Part shown: positions 35,801 through 49,200 of the stretch, one piece after another
Layout: each line of letters starts with the position of its first letter
How positions within the stretch are numbered: position 1 is the stretch's first letter
From: Micromussa lordhowensis
Lineage: Eukaryota; Cnidaria; Anthozoa; Scleractinia; Lobophylliidae
Direction: 5' to 3'
Length of the DNA: 64,000 nt
Assembly (NCBI GenBank): GCA_964020085.1
Contig: OZ026597.1
Span: 4,342,894-4,406,893 of the forward strand
Position numbers and translations under genes: made by a program
The notes under the pieces: generated by a model
Database searches by the model: none
The model's input: the letters and a program-made list of their open reading frames with translations, nothing else
Told to the model about the DNA's origin: nothing

Positions 35801-37650
35801 CAAATTTGTCATAACTCGGCTCTACGGGCACTTATGGAGGCGCAAGTTGCAGCAAAATGTTCCTCTATGATTGCACTTTAAGTGCATACTAATTAGGAGA
35901 TGATGCGAATTGCGCCAGGGTGTTTTTGAAGCCCATATAGTCGGCCTACTTTTTTGACCATTTTACCTTGGTCCCCCCTTGGCAAAATCTCAGAAAATGG
36001 CCGATTTAGGTCTCCTTGGCAAATTTGTCATAACTCGGCTCTACGGGCACTTATATAGGCGCAAGTTGCAGCAAAATGTTAATCTATGATTGCACTTTAA
36101 GTGCATACTAATTAGGAGATGATGCGATTTGCGCCAGGGTATTTTTGAAGCCCGTATAGTCGGCCCACTTTTTTGAGCATTTTCCCTTGGTCCCCTTATG
36201 GCAAAATCTCAGAAAATGGCCGATTTAGGTCTCCTTGGAAAATTTGTCATAACTGGGCTCTACGGGCAGTTATGGAGGCGGAAGTTGCAGTAAAATGTTC
36301 CTCTATGATTGCACTTTAAGTGCATACTAATTAGGAGATGATGCGGTTTGCGCCAGGGTGTTTTTGAAGCCCGTATAGTCGGCCTACTTTTTTGACCATT
36401 TTACCTTGGTCCCCCCTTGGCAAAATCTCAGAAAATGGCCGATTTAGGTCTCCTTGGCAAATTTGTCATAACTCGGCTCTACGGGCATTTATGGAGGCGC
36501 AAGTTGCAGCAAAATGTTCCCCTATGATTGCACTTTAAGTGCATACTAATTAGGAGATGATACGATTTGCGCCAGGGTGTTTTTGAAGCCCATATAGTCG
36601 GCCTACTTTTTTGAGCATTTTCCCTTGGTCCCCCCTTGGCAAAATCTCAGAAAATGGCCGATTTAGGTCTCCTAAGCAAATTTGTCATAACTCGGCTCTA
36701 CGGGCACTTATGGAGGCGCAAGTTGCAGCAAAATGTTCCTCTATGATTGCACTTTAAGTGCATACTAATTAGGAGATGATGCGAATTGCGCCAGGGTGTT
36801 TTTGAAGCCCATATAGTCGGCCTACTTTTTTGACCATTTTACCTTGGTCCCCCCTTGGCAAAATCTCAGAAAATGGCCGATTTAGGTCTCCTTGGCAAAT
36901 TTGTCATAACTCGGCTCTACGGGCACTTATATAGGCGCAAGTTGCAGCAAAATGTTAATCTATGATTGCACTTTAAGTGCATACTAATTAGGAGATGATG
37001 CGATTTGCGCCAGGGTATTTTTGAAGCCCGTATAGTCGGCCCACTTTTTTGAGCATTTTCCCTTGGTCCCCTTATGGCAAAATCTCAGAAAATGGCCGAT
37101 TTAGGTCTCCTTGGAAAATTTGTCATAACTGGGCTCTACGGGCAGTTATGGAGGCGGAAGTTGCAGTAAAATGTTCCTCTATGATTGCACTTTAAGTGCA
37201 TACTAATTAGGAGATGATGCGGTTTGCGCCAGGGTGTTTTTGAAGCCCGTATAGTGGGCCTACTTTTTTGACCATTTTACCTTGGTCCCCCCTTGGCAAA
37301 ATCTCAGAAAATGGCCGATTTAGGTCTCCTTGGCAAATTTGTCATAACTCGGCTCTACGGGCATTTATGGAGGCGCAAGTTGCAGCAAAATGTTCCCCTA
37401 TGATTGCACTTTAAGTGCATACTAATTAGGAGATGATACGATTTGCGCCAGGGTGTTTTTGAAGCCCATATAGTCGGCCTACTTTTTTGAGCATTTTCCC
37501 TTGGTCCCCCCTTGGCAAAATCTCAGAAAATGGCCGATTTAGGTCTCCTTGGCAAATTTGTCATAACTCGGCTCTACGGGCACTTATGGAGGCGCAAGTT
37601 GCAGCAAAATGTTCCTCTATGATTGCACTTTAAGTGCATACTAATTAGGA
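35800..37650 (+). repeat. 4-monomer tandem duplication, 876 bp
   Basis: About 35800-36672 and 36676-37650 are near-identical, with markers GCGAATTGCGCC (35905 and 36781), CTTATATAGGCGC and GGGCAGTTATGG (36264 and 37140). The related block at 42419-43300 contains this tetramer only once. It therefore either expanded here after the larger duplication or was lost there. Confidence 0.88.
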
Positions 37651-40600
37651 GATGATGCGATTTGCGCCAGAGTATTTTTGAAGCCCGTATAGTCGGCCCA
37701 CTTTTTTGAGCATTTTCCCTTGGTCCCCTTATGGCAAAATCTCAGAAAATGGCCGATTTAGGTCTCCTTGGCAAATTTGTCATAACTGGGCTCTACGGGC
37801 ACTTATGGAGGCGCAAGTTGCAGCAAAATGTTCCTCTATGATTGCACTTTAAGTGCATACTAATTAGGAGATGATGCGGTTTGCGCCAGGGTGTTTTTCA
37901 AGCCCGTATAGTCGGCCTACTTTTTTGAGCATTTTCCCTTGGTCCCCCCTTGGCAAAATCTCAGAAAATGGCCGATTTAGGTCTCCTTGGCAAATTTGTC
38001 ATAACTCGGCTCTACGGGCACTTATGGAGGCGTAAGTTGCAGCAAAGTGTTCCTCTATGATTGCACTTTAAGTGCATACTAATTAGGAGATGATGCGATT
38101 TGCGCCAGGGTGTTTTTAAAGCCCGTATAGTCGGCCTACTTTTTTGAGCATTTTCCCTTGGTCCCCCCTTGGCAAAATCTCAGAAAATGGCCGATTTAGG
38201 TCTCGTTGGCAAATTTGTCATAACTCGGCTCTACGGGAAGTTATGGAGGCGCAAAATGCAGCAAAATGTTCCTCTATGATTGTACTTTAAGTGCATACTA
38301 ATTAGGAGATAATGCGATTTGCGTCAGGGTGGTTTTGAAGCCCGTAGAGTCGGCCTACTTTTTTGAGCAATTTCCCTTGTTCCACCCTTGGCAAAATCTC
38401 AGAAAATGGCCGATTTAGGTCTCCTTGGCAAATTTGTCATAACTCGGCTCTACGGGCACTTCTGGAGGCGCAAGTTGCAGCAAAATGTTCTTCTATGACT
38501 GCACTTGAAGTGCATACTAATTAGGAGATGATGCGATTTGCGCCAGGGTGTTTTTTAAGCCCGTATAGTCGGCCCACTTTTTTAACATTTTCCCATGGTC
38601 CCCCCTTGGCAAAATCTCAGAAAATGGCCGATTTAGGTCTCCTTGGCAAATTTGTCATAACTCGGCTCTACGGGCACTTATGGAGGCGCAAGTTGCAGCA
38701 AAATGTTCCTCTATGATTGCAATTTAAGTGCATACTAATTAGGAGATGATGCGATTTGCGACAGGGTGTTTTTGAAGCCGGTATATTCGGCCCACTTTTT
38801 TGAGCATTTTCCCTTGGTCCCCCCTTGGCAAAATCTCAGAAAATGGCCGATTTAGGTCTCCTTGGCAAATTTGTCATAACTCGGCTCTACGGGCACTTTT
38901 GGAGGCGCAAGTTGCAGCAAAATGTTCCTCTATGATTGCACTTTAAGTGCATACTAATTAGGAGATGATACGATTTGCGCCAGGGTGTTTTTAAACCCCG
39001 TATAGTCGGCCTACTTTTTTGAGGATTTTCCCTTGTTCCCCCCTTGGCAAAATCTCAGAAAATGGCCGATTTAGGTCTCCTTGGCAAATTTGTCATAACT
39101 CGGCTCTACGGGCACTTTTGGAGGCGCAAGTTGCAGCAAAATGTTCCTCTATGATTGCACTTTAAGTGCATACTAATTAGGAGATGATGCGATTTGCGCC
39201 AGGGTGTTTTTGAAGCCCGTATAGTCGGCCCACTTTTTTAACATTTTTTCTTGGTCCCCCCTTGGCAAAATCTCAGAAAATGGCCGATTTAGGTCTCCTT
39301 GGCAAATTTGTCATAACTCGGCTCTACGGGCACTTTTGGAGGCGCAAGTTGCAGCAAAATGTTCCTCTATGATTGCACTTTAAGTGCATACTAATTAGGA
39401 GATGATACGATTTGCGCCAGGGTGTTTTTGAAGCCCGTATATTCGGCCTACTTTTTTGAGCATTTTCCCTTGGTCACCCCTTGGCAAAATCTCAGAAAAT
39501 GGCCGATTTAGGTCTCCTTGGCAAATTTGTCATAACTCGGCTCTACGGGCACTTATGGAGGCGCAAGTTGCAGCAAAATGTTCCTCTATGATTTTACTTT
39601 AAGTGCATACTAATTAGGAGATGATGCCATTTGCGCCAGGGTGGTTTTGAAGCCCGTATAGTCTGGCTACTTTTTTGAGCATTTTCCCTTGGTCCCCCCT
39701 TGGCAAAATCTCAGAAAATGGCCGATTTAGGTCTCCTTGGCAAATTTTTCATAACTCGCTCTACGGGCACTTATGGAGGCGATAGTTGCAGCAAAATGTT
39801 CCTCTATGATTGCACTTTAAGTGCATACTAATTAGGAGATGATGCGATTTTCGCCAGGGTGTTTTTGAAACCCGTATAGTAGGCCTACTTTTTTGAGCAT
39901 TTTCCCTTGGTCCCCCCTTGGCAAAATCTCAGAAAATGGCCGATTTAGGTCTCCTTGGCAAATTTGTCATAACTCGGCTCTACGGGCACTTATGGAGGCG
40001 CAAGTTGCAGCAAAATGTTCCTCTATGATTGCACTTTAAGTGCATACTAATTAGAAGATGATGGCATTTTCCCTTGGTCCCCCCTTGGCAAAATCTCAGA
40101 AAATGGCCGATTTAGGTCTCCTTGGCAAATTTGTCATAACTCGGCACTACGGGTACTTATGGAGGCGCAAGTTGCAGCAAAATGTTCCTCTATGATTGCA
40201 CTTTAAGTGCATACTAATTAGGAGATGATGCGATTTGCGCCAGGGTGTTCATGAAGCCCGTAAAGTCGGCCCACTTTTTTAAGCATTTTTCCTTGGTCCC
40301 CCCTTGGCAAAATCTCAGAAAATGGCCGATTTAGGTCTCCTTGTCAAATTTGTCATAACTCGGCACTACGGGCACTTATGGTGGCGCAAGTTGCAGCAAA
40401 ATGTTCCTCTATGATTGCACTTTAAGTGCATACTATTTAGGAGATGATGCGATTTGCTCCAGGGTGTTTTTGAAACCCGTATAGTCGGCCCACTTTTTTA
40501 AGCATTTTCCCTTGGTCCCCCCTTGGCAAAATGTCAGAAAATGGCCGATTTAGGTATCCTTGGCAAATTTGTCGATAACTCGGCGCTACGGGCACTTATG

Positions 40601-43600
40601 GAGGCCCAAATTGCAGCAAAATGTTCCTCTATGATTGCACTTTAAGTTCATACTAATTAGGAGATGATGCGATTTGCGCCAGGGTGTTTTTGAAGCCCGT
40701 ATAGTCGGCCTACTTTTTTAAGCATTTTCCCTTGGTCCTCCCTTGGCAAAATCTCAGAAAATGGCCGATTTAGGTCTCCTTGGCAAATTTGTCATAACAC
40801 GGCTCTACGGGCACTTATGGAGGGGCAAGTTGCAGCAAAAAAGTTCCTCTATGATTGCACTTTAAGTGAATACTAAATAGGAGATGATGTGATTTGCGCC
40901 AGGGAGTGTTTGAAGCCCGTATAGTCGGCCTACTATTTTGAGCATTTTCCGTTGGTCCCCCTTTGGCAAAATCTCAGAAAATGGCCGATTTAAGTCTCCT
41001 TGGCAAATTTGTCATAACTCGGCTCTACGGGCACTTATGGAGGCGCAAGTTGCAGCAAAATGTTTCTCTATGATTGTACTTTAAGTGCATACTAATTAGG
41101 AGATGATGTGATTTGCGCCATGGTTTTGAAGCCCGTATAGTCGGCCTACTTTTTTGAGCATTTTCCCTGGTTCCCCCCTTGGCAAAATCTCAGAAAATGG
41201 CCGATTTATGTCTCCTTGTCAAATTTGTCATAACTCGGCTCTACGGGCAGTTATGGAGGCGAAAGTTGCAGCAAAATGTTCCTCTATGATTGCACTTTAA
41301 GTGCATACTAATTAGGAGATGATGCGATTTGCGCCAGGATGTCTTTGAAGCCCGTATAGTCGGCCCACTTTTTTGATCATTTTCCCTTGGTACCCCCTTG
41401 GCAAAATGTCAGAAAATGGCCGATTTAGGTCTCCTTGGCAAATTTGTCGATAACTCGGCGCAACGGGCACTTATGGAGGCGCAAGTTGCAGCAAAATGTT
41501 CCTCTATGATTGCACTTTAAGTGCATACTAATTAGGAGATGATGCGATTTGCGCCAGGGTGTTTTTGAAGCCCGTATAGTCGGCCTACTTTTTTGAGCAT
41601 TTTCCCTTGGTCAACCCCTTGGCAAAATCTCAGAAAATGGCCGATTTAGGTCTCCTTGTCAAATTTGTCATAATTCGGCTCTACGGGCAGTTATGGAGGC
41701 GCAAGTTGCAGCAAAATGTTCCTCTATGATTGTACTTTAAGTGCATACTAATTAGGAGATAATGCGATTTGCGCCAGGGTGGTTTTGAAGCCCGTAGAGT
41801 CGGCCTACTTTTTTGAGCAATTTCCCTTGTTCCACCCTTGGCAAAATCTCAGAAAATGGCCGATTTAGGTCTCCTTGGCAAATTTGTCATAACTCGGCTC
41901 TACGGGCACTTCTGGAGGCGCAAGTTGCAGCAAAATGTTTTTCTATGACTGCACTTGAAGTGCATACTAATTAGGAGATGATGCGATTTGCGCCAGGGTG
42001 TTTTTTAAGCCCGTATAGTCGGCCCACTTTTTTAACATTTTCCCATGGTCCCCCCCTGGCAAAATCTCAGAAAATGGCCGATTTAGGTCTCCTTGGCAAA
42101 TTTGTCATAACTCGGCTCTACGGGCACTTATGGAGGCGCAAGTTGCTGCAAAATGTTCCTCTATGATTGCACTTTAAGTGCATACTAATTAGGAGATGAT
42201 GCGATTTGCGCCAGGGTGTTTTTAAAACCCGTATAGTAGGCCTACTTTTTTGAGCATTTTCCCTTGGTCCCCCCTTGGCAAAATCTCAGAAAATGGCCGA
42301 TTTAGGTCTCCTTGGCAAATTTGTCATAACTCGGCTCTACGGGCACTTATGGAGGCGCAAGTTGCAGCAAAATGTTCCTCTATGATTGCACTTTAAGTGC
42401 ATACTAATTAGGAGATGATGCGAATTGCGCCAGGGTGTTTTTGAAGCCCATATAGTCGGCCTACTTTTTTGACCATTTTACCTTGGTCCCCCCTTGGCAA
42501 AATCTCAGAAAATGGCCGATTTAGGTCTCCTTGGCAAATTTGTCATAACTCGGCTCTACGGGCACTTATATAGGCGCAAGTTGCAGCAAAACGTTAATCT
42601 ATGATTGCACTTTAAGTGCATACTAATTAGGAGATGATGCGATTTGCGCCAGGGTATTTTTGAAGCCCGTATAGTCGGCCCACTTTTTTGAGCATTTTCC
42701 CTTGGTCCCCTTATGGCAAAATCTCAGAAAATGGCCGATTTAGGTCTCCTTGGAAAATTTGTCATAACTGGGCTCTACGGGCAGTTATGGAGGCGGAAGT
42801 TGCAGTAAAATGTTCCTCTATGATTGCACTTTAAGTGCATACTAATTAGGAGATGATGCGGTTTGCGCCAGGGTGTTTTTGAAGCCCGTATAGTCGGCCT
42901 ACTTTTTTGACCATTTTACCTTGGTCCCCCCTTGGCAAAATCTCAGAAAATGGCCGATTTAGGTCTCCTTGGCAAATTTGTCATAACTCGGCTCTACGGG
43001 CATTTATGGAGGCGCAAGTTGCAGCAAAATGTTCCCCTATGATTGCACTTTAAGTGCATACTAATTAGGAGATGATACGATTTGCGCCAGGGTGTTTTTG
43101 AAGCCCATATAGTCGGCCTACTTTTTTGAGCATTTTCCCTTGGTCCCCCCTTGGCAAAATCTTAGAAAATGGCCGATTTAGGTCTCCTTGGCAAATTTGT
43201 CATAACTCGGCTCTACGGGCACTTATGGAGGCGCAAGTTGCAGCAAAATGTTCCTCTATGATTGCACTTTAAGTGCATACTAATTAGGAGATGATGCGAT
43301 TTGCGCCAGAGTATTTTTGAAGCCCGTATAGTCGGCCCACTTTTTTGAGCATTTTCCCTTGGTCCCCTTATGGCAAAATCTCAGAAAATGGCCGATTCAG
43401 GTCTCCTTGGCAAATTTGTCATAACTGGGCTCTACGGGCACTTATGGAGGCGCAAGTTGCAGCAAAATGTTCCTCTATGATTGCACTTTAAGTGCATACT
43501 AATTAGGAGATGATGCGGTTTGCGCCAGGGTGTTTTTCAAGCCCGTATAGTCGGCCTACTTTTTTGAGCATTTTCCCTTGGTCCCCCCTTGGCAAAATCT

Positions 43601-46600
43601 CAGAAAATGGCCGATTTAGGTCTCCTTGGCAAATTTGTCATAACTGGGCTCTACGGGCACTTATGGAGGCGCAAGTTGCAGCAAAATGTTCCTCTATGAT
43701 TGCACTTTAAGTGCATACTAATTAGGAGATGATGCGGTTTGCGCCAGGGTGTTTTTCAAGCCCGTATAGTCGGCCTACTTTTTTGAGCATTTTCCCTTGG
43801 TCCCCCCTTGGCAAAAGCTCAGAAAATGGCCGATTTAGGTCTCGTTGGGAAATTTGTCATAACTCGGCTCTACGGGAAGTTATGGAGGCGCAAAATGCAG
43901 CAAAATGTTCCTCTATGATTGTACTTTAAGTGCATACTAATTAGGAGATAATGCGATTTGCGCCAGGGTGGTTTTGAAGCCCGTAGAGTCGGCCTACTTT
44001 TTTGAGCAATTTCCCTTGTTCCACCCTTGGCAAAATCTCAGAAAATGGCCGATTTAGGTCTCCTTGGCAAATTTGTCATAACTCGGCTCTACGGGCACTT
44101 CTGGAGGCGCAAGTTGCAGCAAAATGTTCTTCTATGACTGCACTTGAAGTGCATACTAATTAGGAGATGATGCGATTTGCGCCAGGGTGTTTTTTAAGCC
44201 CGTATAGTCGGCCCACTTTTTTAACATTTTCCCATGGTCCCCCCTTGGCAAAATCTCAGAAAATGGCCGATTTAGGTCTCCTTGGCAAATTTGTCATAAC
44301 TCGGCTCTACGGGCACTTATGGAGGCGCAAGTTGCAGCAAAATGTTCCTCTATGATTGCAATTTAAGTGCATACTAATTAGAAGATGATGCGATTTGCGA
44401 CAGGGTGTTTTTGAAGCCGGTATATTCGGCCCACTTTTTTTAGCATTTTCCCTTGGTCCCCCCTTGGCAAAATCTCAGAAAATGGCCGATTTAGGTCTCC
44501 TTGGCAAATTTGTCATAACTCGGCTCTACGGGCACTTTTGGAGGCGCAAGTTGCAGCAAAATGTTCCTCTATGATTGCACTTTAAGTGCATACTAATTAG
44601 GAGATGATACGATTTGCGCCAGGGTGTTTTTAAACCCCGTATAGTCGGCCTACTTTTTTGAGGATTTTCCCTTGTTCCCCCCTTGGCAAAATCTCAGAAA
44701 ATGGCCGATTTAGGTCTCCTTGGCAAATTTGTCATAACTCGGCTCTACGGGCACTTTTGGAGGCGCAAGTTGCAGCAAAATGTTCCTCTATGATTGCACT
44801 TTAAGTGCATACTAATTAGGAGATGATGCGATTTGCGCCAGGGTGTTTTTGAAGCCCGTATAGTCGGCCCACTTTTTTAACATTTTCCCTTGGTCCCCCC
44901 TTGGCAAAATCTCAGAAAATGGCCGATTTAGGTCTCCTTGGCAAATTTGTCATAACTCGGCTCTACGGGCACTTTTGGAGGCGCAAGTTGCAGCAAAATG
45001 TTCCTCTATGATTGCACTTTAAGTGCATACTAATTAGGAGATGATACGATTTGCGCCAGGGTGTTTTTGAAGCCCGTATATTCGGCCTACTTTTTTGAGC
45101 ATTTTCCCTTGGTCACCCCTTGGCAAAATCTCAGAAAATGGCCGATTTAGGTCTCCTTGGCAAATTTGTCATAACTCGGCTCTACGGGCACTTATGGAGG
45201 CGCAAGTTGCAGCAAAATGTTCCTCTATGATTTTACTTTAAGTGCATACTAATTAGGAGATGATGCCATTTGCGCCAGGGTGGTTTTGAAGCCCGTATAG
45301 TCTGGCTACTTTTTTGAGCATTTTCCCTTGGTCCCCCCTTGGCAAAATCTCAGAAAATGGCCGATTTAGGTCTCCTTGGCAAATTTTTCATAACTCGCTC
45401 TACGGGCACTTATGGAGGCGATAGTTGCAGCAAAATGTTCCTCTATGATTGCACTTTAAGTGCATACTAATTAGGAGATGATGCGATTTTCGCCAGGGTG
45501 TTTTTGAAACCCGTATAGTAGGCCTACTTTTTTGAGCATTTTCCCTTGGTCCCCCCTTGGCAAAATCTCAGAAAATGGCCGATTTAGGTCTCCTTGGCAA
45601 ATTTGTCATAACTCGGCTCTACGGGCACTTATGGAGGCGCAAGTTGCAGCAAAATGTTCCTCTATGATTGCACTTTAAGTGCATACTAATTAGAAGATGA
45701 TGGCATTTTCCCTTGGTCCCCCCTTGGCAAAATCTCAGAAAATGGCCGATTTAGGTCTCCTTGGCAAATTTGTCATAACTCGGCACTACGGGTACTTATG
45801 GAGGCGCAAGTTGCAGCAAAATGTTCCTCTATGATTGCACTTTAAGTGCATACTAATTAGGAGATGATGCGATTTGCTCCAGGGTGTTTTTGAAACCCGT
45901 ATAGTCGGCCCACTTTTTTAAGCATTTTCCCTTGGTCCCCCCTTGGCAAAATGTCAGAAAATGGCCGATTTAGGTATCCTTGCCAAATTTGTCGATAACT
46001 CGGCGCTACGGGCACTTATGGAGGCCCAAATTGCAGCAAAATGTTCCTCTATGATTGCACTTTAAGTTCATACTAATTAGGAGATGATGCGATTTGCGCC
46101 AGGGTGTTTTTGAAGCCCGTATAGTCGGCCTACTTTTTTAAGCATTTTCCCTTGGTCCTCCCTTGGCAAAATCTCAGAAAATGGCCGATTTAGGTCTCCT
46201 TGGCAAATTTGTCATAACACGGCTCTACGGGCACTTATGGAGGGGCAAGTTGCAGCAAAAAAGTTCCTCTATGATTGCACTTTAAGTGAATACTAAATAG
46301 GAGATGATGTGATTTGCGCCAGGGAGTGTTTGAAGCCCGTATAGTCGGCCTACTATTTTGAGCATTTTCCGTTGGTCCCCCTTTGGCAAAATCTCAGAAA
46401 ATGGCCGATTTAAGTCTCCTTGGCAAATTTGTCATAACTCGGCTCTACGGGCACTTATGGAGGCGCAAGTTGCAGCAAAATGTTTCTCTATGATTGTACT
46501 TTAAGTGCATACTAATTAGGAGATGATGTGATTTGCGCCATGGTTTTGAAGCCCGTATAGTCGGCCTACTTTTTTGAGCATTTTCCCTGGTTCCCCCCTT

Positions 46601-47120
46601 GGCAAAATCTCAGAAAATGGCCGATTTATGTCTCCTTGTCAAATTTGTCATAACTCGGCTCTACGGGCAGTTATGGAGGCGAAAGTTGCAGCAAAATGTT
46701 CCTCTATGATTGCACTTTAAGTGCATACTAATTAGGAGATGATGCGATTTGCGCCAGGATGTCTTTGAAGCCCGTATAGTCGGCCCACTTTTTTGATCAT
46801 TTTCCCTTGGTACCCCCTTGGCAAAATGTCAGAAAATGGCCGATTTAGGTCTCCTTGGCAAATTTGTCGATAACTCGGCGCAACGGGCACTTATGGAGGC
46901 GCAAGTTGCAGCAAAATGTTCCTCTATGATTGCACTTTAAGTGCATACTAATTAGGAGATGATGCGATTTGCGCCAGGGTGTTTTTGAAGCCCGTATAGT
47001 CGGCCTACTTATTTGAGCATTTTCCCTTGGTCAACCCCTTGGCAAAATCTCAGAAAATGGCCGATTTAGGTCTCCTTGTCAAATTTGTCATAATTCGGCT
47101 CTACGGGCAGTTATGGAGGC
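36780..47120 (+). repeat. About 5-kb segmental duplication within the satellite
   Basis: 36780-41700 and 42419-47120 match. The offset is 5639 bp up to the truncated monomer (markers at 38241/43880, 38528/44167 and 40051/45690) and 5420 bp after it (40866/46286). The change of 219 bp means that exactly one monomer, the one with TGTTCATGAAGCC near 40245, is absent from the second copy. Upstream, 35280-36660 matches 41796-43170 at an offset of 6515 bp; the extra 876 bp is the tetramer duplication. The copies look about 99% identical by eye. Confidence 0.9.
40051..40110 (+). repeat. Truncated monomer, 52-bp deletion (first copy)
   Basis: TTAGAAGATGATG is joined directly to GCATTTTCCC, omitting the part from CGATTTGCGCC to CTACTTTTTTGA. 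The GGCCGA-to-GGCCGA distance across it is 167 bp instead of 219. The identical junction is found at 45690 and 47391, so all three descend from one event. Confidence 0.92.
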
Positions 47121-49200
47121 GCAATTTGCAGCAAAATGTTCCTCTATGATTGCACTTTAAGTGCATGCTAATTAGGAGATGATGCGATTTGCGCCAGGGT
47201 GTTTTTGAAGCCCGTATAGTAGGCCCACTTTTTTGATCATTTTCCCTTGGTCCCCCCTTGGCAAAATCTCAGAAAATCGGCGATTTAGGTCTCCTTGGCA
47301 AATTTGTCATAACTCGGCTCTACGGGCACTTATGGAGGCGCAAGTTGCAGCAAAATGTTCCTCTATGATTGCACTTTAAGTGCATACTAATTAGAAGATG
47401 ATGGCATTTTCCCTTGGTCCCCCCTTGGCAAAATCTCAGAAAATGGCCGATTTAGGTCTCCTTGGCAAATTTGTCATAACTCGGCACTACGGGTACTTAT
47501 GGAGGCGCAAGTTGCAGCAAAATGTTCCTCTATGATTGCACTTTAAGTGCATACTAATTAGGAGATGATGCGATTTGCGCCAGGGTGTTCATGAAGCCCG
47601 TAAAGTCGGCCCACTTTTTTAAGCATTTTTCCTTGGTCCCCCCTTGGCAAAATCTCAGAAAATGGCCGATTTAGGTCTCCTTGTCAAATTTGTCATAACT
47701 CGGCACTACGGGCACTTATGGTGGCGCAAGTTGCAGCAAAATGTTCCTCTATGATTGCACTTTAAGTGCATACTATTTAGGAGATGATGCGATTTGCTCC
47801 AGGGTGTTTTTGAAACCCGTATAGTCGGCCCACTTTTTAAAGCATTTTCCCTTGGTCCCCCCTTGGCAAAATGTCAGAAAATGGCCGATTTAGGTATCCT
47901 TGCCAAATTTGTCGATAACTCGGCGCTACGGGCACTTATGGAGGCCCAAATTGCAGCAAAATGTTCCTCTATGATTGCACTTTAAGTTCATACTAATTAG
48001 GAGATGATGCGATTTGCGCCAGGGTGTTTTTGAAGCCCGTATAGTCGGCCTACTTTTTTAAGCATTTTCCCTTGGTCCTCCCTTTGTCAAAATCTCAGAA
48101 AATGGCCGATTTAGGTCTCCTTGGCAAATTTGTCATAACACGGCTCTACGGGCACTTATGGAGGGGCAAGTTGCAGCAAAAAAGTTCCTCTATGATTGCA
48201 CTTTAAGTGAATACTAAATAGGAGATGATGTGATTTGCGCCAGGGAGTGTTTGAAGCCCGTATAGTCGGCCTACTATTTTGAGCATTTTCCGTTGGTCCC
48301 CCTTTGGCAAAATCTCAGAAAATGGCCGATTTAAGTCTCCTTGGCAAATTTGTCATAACTCGGCTCTACGGGCACTTATGGAGGCGCAAGTTGCAGCAAA
48401 ATGTTTCTCTATGATTGTACTTTAAGTGCATACTAATTAGGAGATGATGTGATTTGCGCCATGGTTTTGAAGCCCGTATAGTCGGCCTACTTTTTTGAGC
48501 ATTTTCCCTGGTTCCCCCCTTGGCAAAATCTCAGAAAATGGCCGATTTATGTCTCCTTGTCAAATTTGTCATAACTCGGCTCTACGGGCAGTTATGGAGG
48601 CGAAAGTTGCAGCAAAATGTTCCTCTATGATTGCACTTTAAGTGCATACTAATTAGGAGATGATGCGATTTGCGCCAGGATGTCTTTGAAGCCCGTATAG
48701 TCGGCCCACTTTTTTGATCATTTTCCCTTGGTACCCCCTTGGCAAAATGTCAGAAAATGGCCGATTTAGGTCTCCTTGGCAAATTTGTCGATAACTCGGC
48801 GCAACGGGCACTTATGGAGGCGCAAGTTGCAGCAAAATGTTCCTCTATGATTGCACTTTAAGTGCATACTAATTAGGAGATGATGCGATTTGCGCCAGGG
48901 TGTTTTTGAAGCCTGTATAGTCGGCCTACTTTTTTGAGCATTTTCCCTTGGTCAACCCCTTGGCAAAATCTCAGAAAATGGCCGATTTAGGTCTCCTTGT
49001 CAAATTTGTCATAATTCGGCTCTACGGGCAGTTATGGAGGCGCAATTTGCAGCAAAATGTTCCTCTATGATTGCACTTTAAGTGCATGCAAATTAGGAGA
49101 TGATGCGATTTGCGCCAGGGTGTTTTTGAAGCCCGTATAGTAGGCCCACTTTTTTGATCATTTTCCCTTGGTCCCCCCTTGGCAAAATCTCAGAAAATGG
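45690..49200 (+). repeat. About 8-monomer block repeated, offset 1921 bp
   Basis: 45690-47390 and 47391-49200 match (offset 1701 bp at the truncated monomer, 1921 bp after it, because the first copy lacks one monomer). Shared markers are AAAAAAGTTCC, GTGAATACTAAATAGG (46286 and 48207), CGCCATGGTTTTG with a 3-bp deletion, GGTACCCCC and GGTCAACCCC. The same block also occurs at 40051-41700, giving three copies. Confidence 0.9.
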
